Shown here piece by piece: positions 20,294 to 23,196 of a stretch of DNA of 23,196 nucleotides; within the stretch, counting starts at the first letter, position 1, and each line of letters starts with the position of its first letter. The notes beneath the pieces were generated by a model. The model saw only the letters and a list, made by a program, of their open reading frames with translations. It searched no databases and was not told the DNA's origin. The position numbers and the translations under genes were made by a program. The stretch covers positions 1-23,196 of the forward strand of contig URBP01000023.1 of the NCBI GenBank assembly GCA_900546105.1, written 5' to 3'. This stretch comes from an uncultured Collinsella sp. (GTDB lineage Bacteria; Actinomycetota; Coriobacteriia; Coriobacteriales; Coriobacteriaceae).

Positions 20294-23196
20294 ATGACGG
20301 ATGTAAAAGAATTCAACCCCATTGAGACTGCGCGCAAAGTGGAGGACTCTTATCGCGAGTACATTGCCACTACTATTCACTTTGATGACGCGGATTTGCA
20401 GAAGCAGCTTGAGACGATTCTTTGCGAGCCGGGATATCTTTCAAAGGGACCGTTTCTTGAGGCGGCGCCTCCGTACCGCAAGGATAAAACTGTGGCCGAC
20501 CTGGTGGACGAGGGGCTTCTCTGCAAGGGCATGATGAGTTTAGGTGACGGAGAGGCGCGTAATTTTGACCCCTATCGCCCCTTATATGTGCATCAAGTTA
20601 AGGCTATTGAAAAGAGCGTTGCCGGGCGTAATTACGCAGTCGTTACGGGCACGGGTTCGGGTAAGACTGAGTGCTTTTTGCTTCCGATTTTGAATGACAT
20701 CCTCTCAGAATTCGAAAAGAGCGGGCGCTCCGCTGGCGTCCGTGCCATGATTCTTTACCCGATGAACGCCCTTGCAAACGATCAGCTTAAACGATTGCGT
20801 CAGTTGCTGAAGGGGACCGATGTCACCTTCGGGCGTTATACCGGCGACACTGAGGAGAAAGAGTCCGTTGCTCTCCGTAAGTGGAAAGATGAAAACCCGG
20901 ATCAAACTAGACTGCCAAACGAAATCATCTCTCGCGAGAAAATACGTGAGAACCCACCCAACATTTTGCTTACAAACTACTCTATGCTTGAGTATCTCCT
21001 TCTACGTCCGGAGGATGCGCCGCTGTTCGAAGGGGCATTTGGTGCAAACTGGCGGCATATCGCCATCGATGAGGCGCACGTTTATTCAGGCGCGCTTGGC
21101 ACCGAAATCGCATATTTGCTGCGACGAGTAAAGGCTCGTATCGAATCGGAAACGGGGGAGCTGCCCAAGCTTCATTGTTACGCAACTTCCGCAACAATCG
21201 GCTCAGAAGAAGATATGCCGAAGGTGGCTAAATTTGCTCGGGATCTTTTTGGCGAGCCTTTCTCGGGTGATCCCGAGGATCTCGATGTCATCACGAGCGA
21301 GAAAGATCAGCCCCAAGATGCTCTTGATGAAAAGCCTTGGGGCAGGCTTTCTCTAGACACTTGGGCGGAACTTCGCAGGGAACTTTCCGATCCCGAAAAC
21401 GCAAACGTAGAAGACATTCGCGGCACACTCGCATCTGGTGGAGCTCCTGAAGAGGTTGTAGCGAGACTAGACGGCGAGTCCCCCCTAATGGGACTAGGAA
21501 AGATCCTTCTGGGTGAATCGTCTGCGGCAAAACTGGTGAGACGCTGCGAGCGTCTTTTCGACCTCACTGATCTTGACACCATTGAGGAGCTTGAGATCGA
21601 AGGGCTCACGGGAGATAAGAGGGGTGTGGAAATCCTCACTGCCATGGTTGAGGTGCTTTCCTCTGCACAGCGCTCCAAGGATGTTCCCATTCTTACGAGT
21701 CGCTACCATTCCTTCTTGCGTGCTCCTGAGGGCATCTATTTAAATCTGCATACACGTAAGCTGACTCCTCACAAAACGATTGCGGAGCATTATGACGATG
21801 AAAACGATACTCCTGTATATGAGGTGTCGGTCTGTCGCCATTGTGGGCAGGCATACATCCTTGGTGAGGAGAGCTCTGATCTCGAGATGAAGACCGCGTG
21901 GCTAAGTCCTCGACATGAAGGAACGGATTCCGACGACGAGTTTCTTCCGAGAGTCTATTACCGTCTTCTCTCTGACGAATCGGAGAGGGATCCCGATGAG
22001 AAGATCCAATGGCTGTGCCCGATATGCGGGTCTTTGTATCATGAAGCCGAGGGTGGTGCTCATCGTTTCGAGCATGAGATTGTTGCGCGCATCCCAATTG
22101 CGCTCAACCAAAACGAGAAAAAACAATCAGATGAAGCAGAGGCGCGTTGTCGTCATTGCGGATATCAGTCCGTTGTGGCAATTCAGCCAATGCGCGTTTC
22201 GCCTGAAGCTGCGGGCAGTGTCGTTTGCTACAACTTAGTCAGGGATATTCCTCCTTTTGATGAGGAGGAGGCTGACGAGGATGATTTGTTTGCAGACCTC
22301 GATGAAGAACGCAGGGCCGGAAGTGTTATTTGCTTCTCGGACAAGCGCCAGGACGCGGCTTTCTTCGCGCCCGCAATGGACAGAACTTATGGAAACATCA
22401 CACGCCGTCAGCTGATAAGAGAAGCGGTGGAGGCTCTGTCTCGCGACGGTGAAGGCTGTAAGCCGAGTTCAGTTATTGATTGGATAACAAGTGTTGCAAA
22501 GAGGCGTTATCCGGGGGTTTTGGGTTCCAACAAGAAGGGGCAGGCGACGGCCTGGATTCTCGATGAGCTTGCGGCTGAGGATTCGCGGAACAGCCTTGAA
22601 GGCCTTGGCGTTGTAAGGATCGAGCCTACTGAATTTAACAAGGGCTTTTCCCATCCTGGGGCGAAAATGCTTGTCGAAAGACAGGTTGATAGACTTAATG
22701 CCGATGGGGCAGCCTGGCTTTCATGCGAAGACTACATTTTGTTTGCAAGGACCTGTCTCGAACTGCTCCGAGAGAAAAACGTTATCGAGGTTCCTGAAGG
22801 GGTCCCTGAGCTAAGAAACAATCATGAGAAGCGCGGTAACCTTGTCGTGCTTGAGGGGGGCGGCTCTGCGTCAAAGGATATTGTTCAGTTTGCGGGAGAT
22901 GCGGTACGTGGTACAGAAAATAAGCGCAGTGCCTTTATTCGCAAGTACGTCAAAAGGGTCCACGGTATCGAGCTGACCCGTGAGGACGTTCGCCCGATTC
23001 TGCAAAGTCTATTCCAGTTTATGGGGGAGTATCTAAGTTGCAAGCTATTTAGGGACGAAGGATATTTGATCGATTCGCGTGAACACTTTAGGCTTGGCAG
23101 AGATATTTGGACTATGTATCCGCATTCCAACGATGATATTGTCTATCGTTGCGATGCATGTGGATGTGAGACTCATCTGGACACGCATGGCGTTTG
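20294..23196 (+). CDS. Large DEAH-type superfamily 2 helicase with zinc-ribbon cysteines, DUF1998-helicase-like (partial, runs off the edge)
   Basis: An open frame of 967 codons with no stop before the window ends. The ATP-binding core is intact: Walker A GTGSGKT (119-125), motif Ia region MILYPMNALANDQLKRLRQL, motif Ib-like NILLTNYSMLEYLLLRP, motif II DEAH (259-262) and motif III SAT (299-301). CxxC pairs at 514/517, 575/578, 619/622 and 953/956 (plus Cys958) indicate zinc-binding inserts. The segment ICFSDKRQDAAFFAPAMDR resembles the conserved SDSRQDAAFF block of DUF1998-associated helicases (MrfA/YprA relatives, DISARM DrmA, Druantia DruE). The C-terminal helicase domain with motif VI and DUF1998 should lie beyond the edge. 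ATG 20294 has an AGGAG ribosome site. Nucleic-acid unwinding or translocation in phage defence is the likely role, by inference. Confidence 0.9.
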   Translation, partial: MTDVKEFNPIETARKVEDSYREYIATTIHFDDADLQKQLETILCEPGYLSKGPFLEAAPPYRKDKTVADLVDEGLLCKGMMSLGDGEARNFDPYRPLYVHQVKAIEKSVAGRNYAVVTGTGSGKTECFLLPILNDILSEFEKSGRSAGVRAMILYPMNALANDQLKRLRQLLKGTDVTFGRYTGDTEEKESVALRKWKDENPDQTRLPNEIISREKIRENPPNILLTNYSMLEYLLLRPEDAPLFEGAFGANWRHIAIDEAHVYSGALGTEIAYLLRRVKARIESETGELPKLHCYATSATIGSEEDMPKVAKFARDLFGEPFSGDPEDLDVITSEKDQPQDALDEKPWGRLSLDTWAELRRELSDPENANVEDIRGTLASGGAPEEVVARLDGESPLMGLGKILLGESSAAKLVRRCERLFDLTDLDTIEELEIEGLTGDKRGVEILTAMVEVLSSAQRSKDVPILTSRYHSFLRAPEGIYLNLHTRKLTPHKTIAEHYDDENDTPVYEVSVCRHCGQAYILGEESSDLEMKTAWLSPRHEGTDSDDEFLPRVYYRLLSDESERDPDEKIQWLCPICGSLYHEAEGGAHRFEHEIVARIPIALNQNEKKQSDEAEARCRHCGYQSVVAIQPMRVSPEAAGSVVCYNLVRDIPPFDEEEADEDDLFADLDEERRAGSVICFSDKRQDAAFFAPAMDRTYGNITRRQLIREAVEALSRDGEGCKPSSVIDWITSVAKRRYPGVLGSNKKGQATAWILDELAAEDSRNSLEGLGVVRIEPTEFNKGFSHPGAKMLVERQVDRLNADGAAWLSCEDYILFARTCLELLREKNVIEVPEGVPELRNNHEKRGNLVVLEGGGSASKDIVQFAGDAVRGTENKRSAFIRKYVKRVHGIELTREDVRPILQSLFQFMGEYLSCKLFRDEGYLIDSREHFRLGRDIWTMYPHSNDDIVYRCDACGCETHLDTHGV

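Noticed and set aside
1..23196. CRISPR array, tRNA, rRNA, transposase or integrase genes
   Set aside because: No regularly spaced repeats, no cloverleaf-like sequence and no recombinase motifs were found on either strand.

Overview
The window looks like a chromosomal segment of a high-GC Gram-positive of the Coriobacteriia, most likely Collinsella or a close relative. This is an inference from the GC-rich codon use of the core genes, the Clostridia/Coriobacteriia-type short SerA with an ACT domain beside serC, and two members of a nuclease-like protein family that I associate with this class. No rRNA, tRNA, CRISPR array or insertion sequence is visible.

Positions 1-2876 hold a metal-efflux locus on the minus strand. 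An ArsR/SmtB-type repressor with an intact zinc-type alpha-5 site and a separate 72-residue HMA metallochaperone lie upstream of a P1B-type Zn/Cd ATPase that has no HMA domain of its own. The repressor promoter sits inside a perfect 23-bp inverted repeat, and a third operator copy lies just before the ATPase gene. Positions 2877-4877 are an accessory patch: a PD-(D/E)XK-like protein, long AT-richer spacers and four copies of a 26-nt repeat. Positions 4878-9263 carry a DEDDh exonuclease with an unusual N-terminal region, a His-rich 10TM metal permease, a YaiI/YqxD protein coupled to a DUF308 membrane protein, and a nitroreductase. Positions 9346-10541 are a tandem pair of histidine phosphatases. 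Positions 10674-12617 (minus) are a shortened DUF1015-like protein behind an M20 peptidase. A second member of the PD-(D/E)XK-like family follows on the plus strand (12772-13821). Then come serA and serC (minus) for serine synthesis, and a 60-residue unknown protein.

From 17224 to the right edge there is a visibly more AT-rich operon: a 717-residue protein with an N-terminal HhH/RpoA-CTD-like segment and a beta-rich C-terminus, a 300-odd-residue unknown protein overlapping it, and a very large DEAH helicase (967 codons and still open at the edge) with several CxxC zinc pairs. It resembles the helicase-centred modules of phage defence (DISARM, Druantia), but I cannot assign it to a named type. 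It is the strongest candidate in the window for an undescribed system.

Functional links: repressor, HMA protein and ATPase form one metal-homeostasis unit, possibly complemented by the His-rich permease. serC and serA form a biosynthetic pair, with the DUF1015-like gene a possible displaced partner. The two nuclease-like paralogues and the helicase operon make up the accessory, probably defence-related, content.
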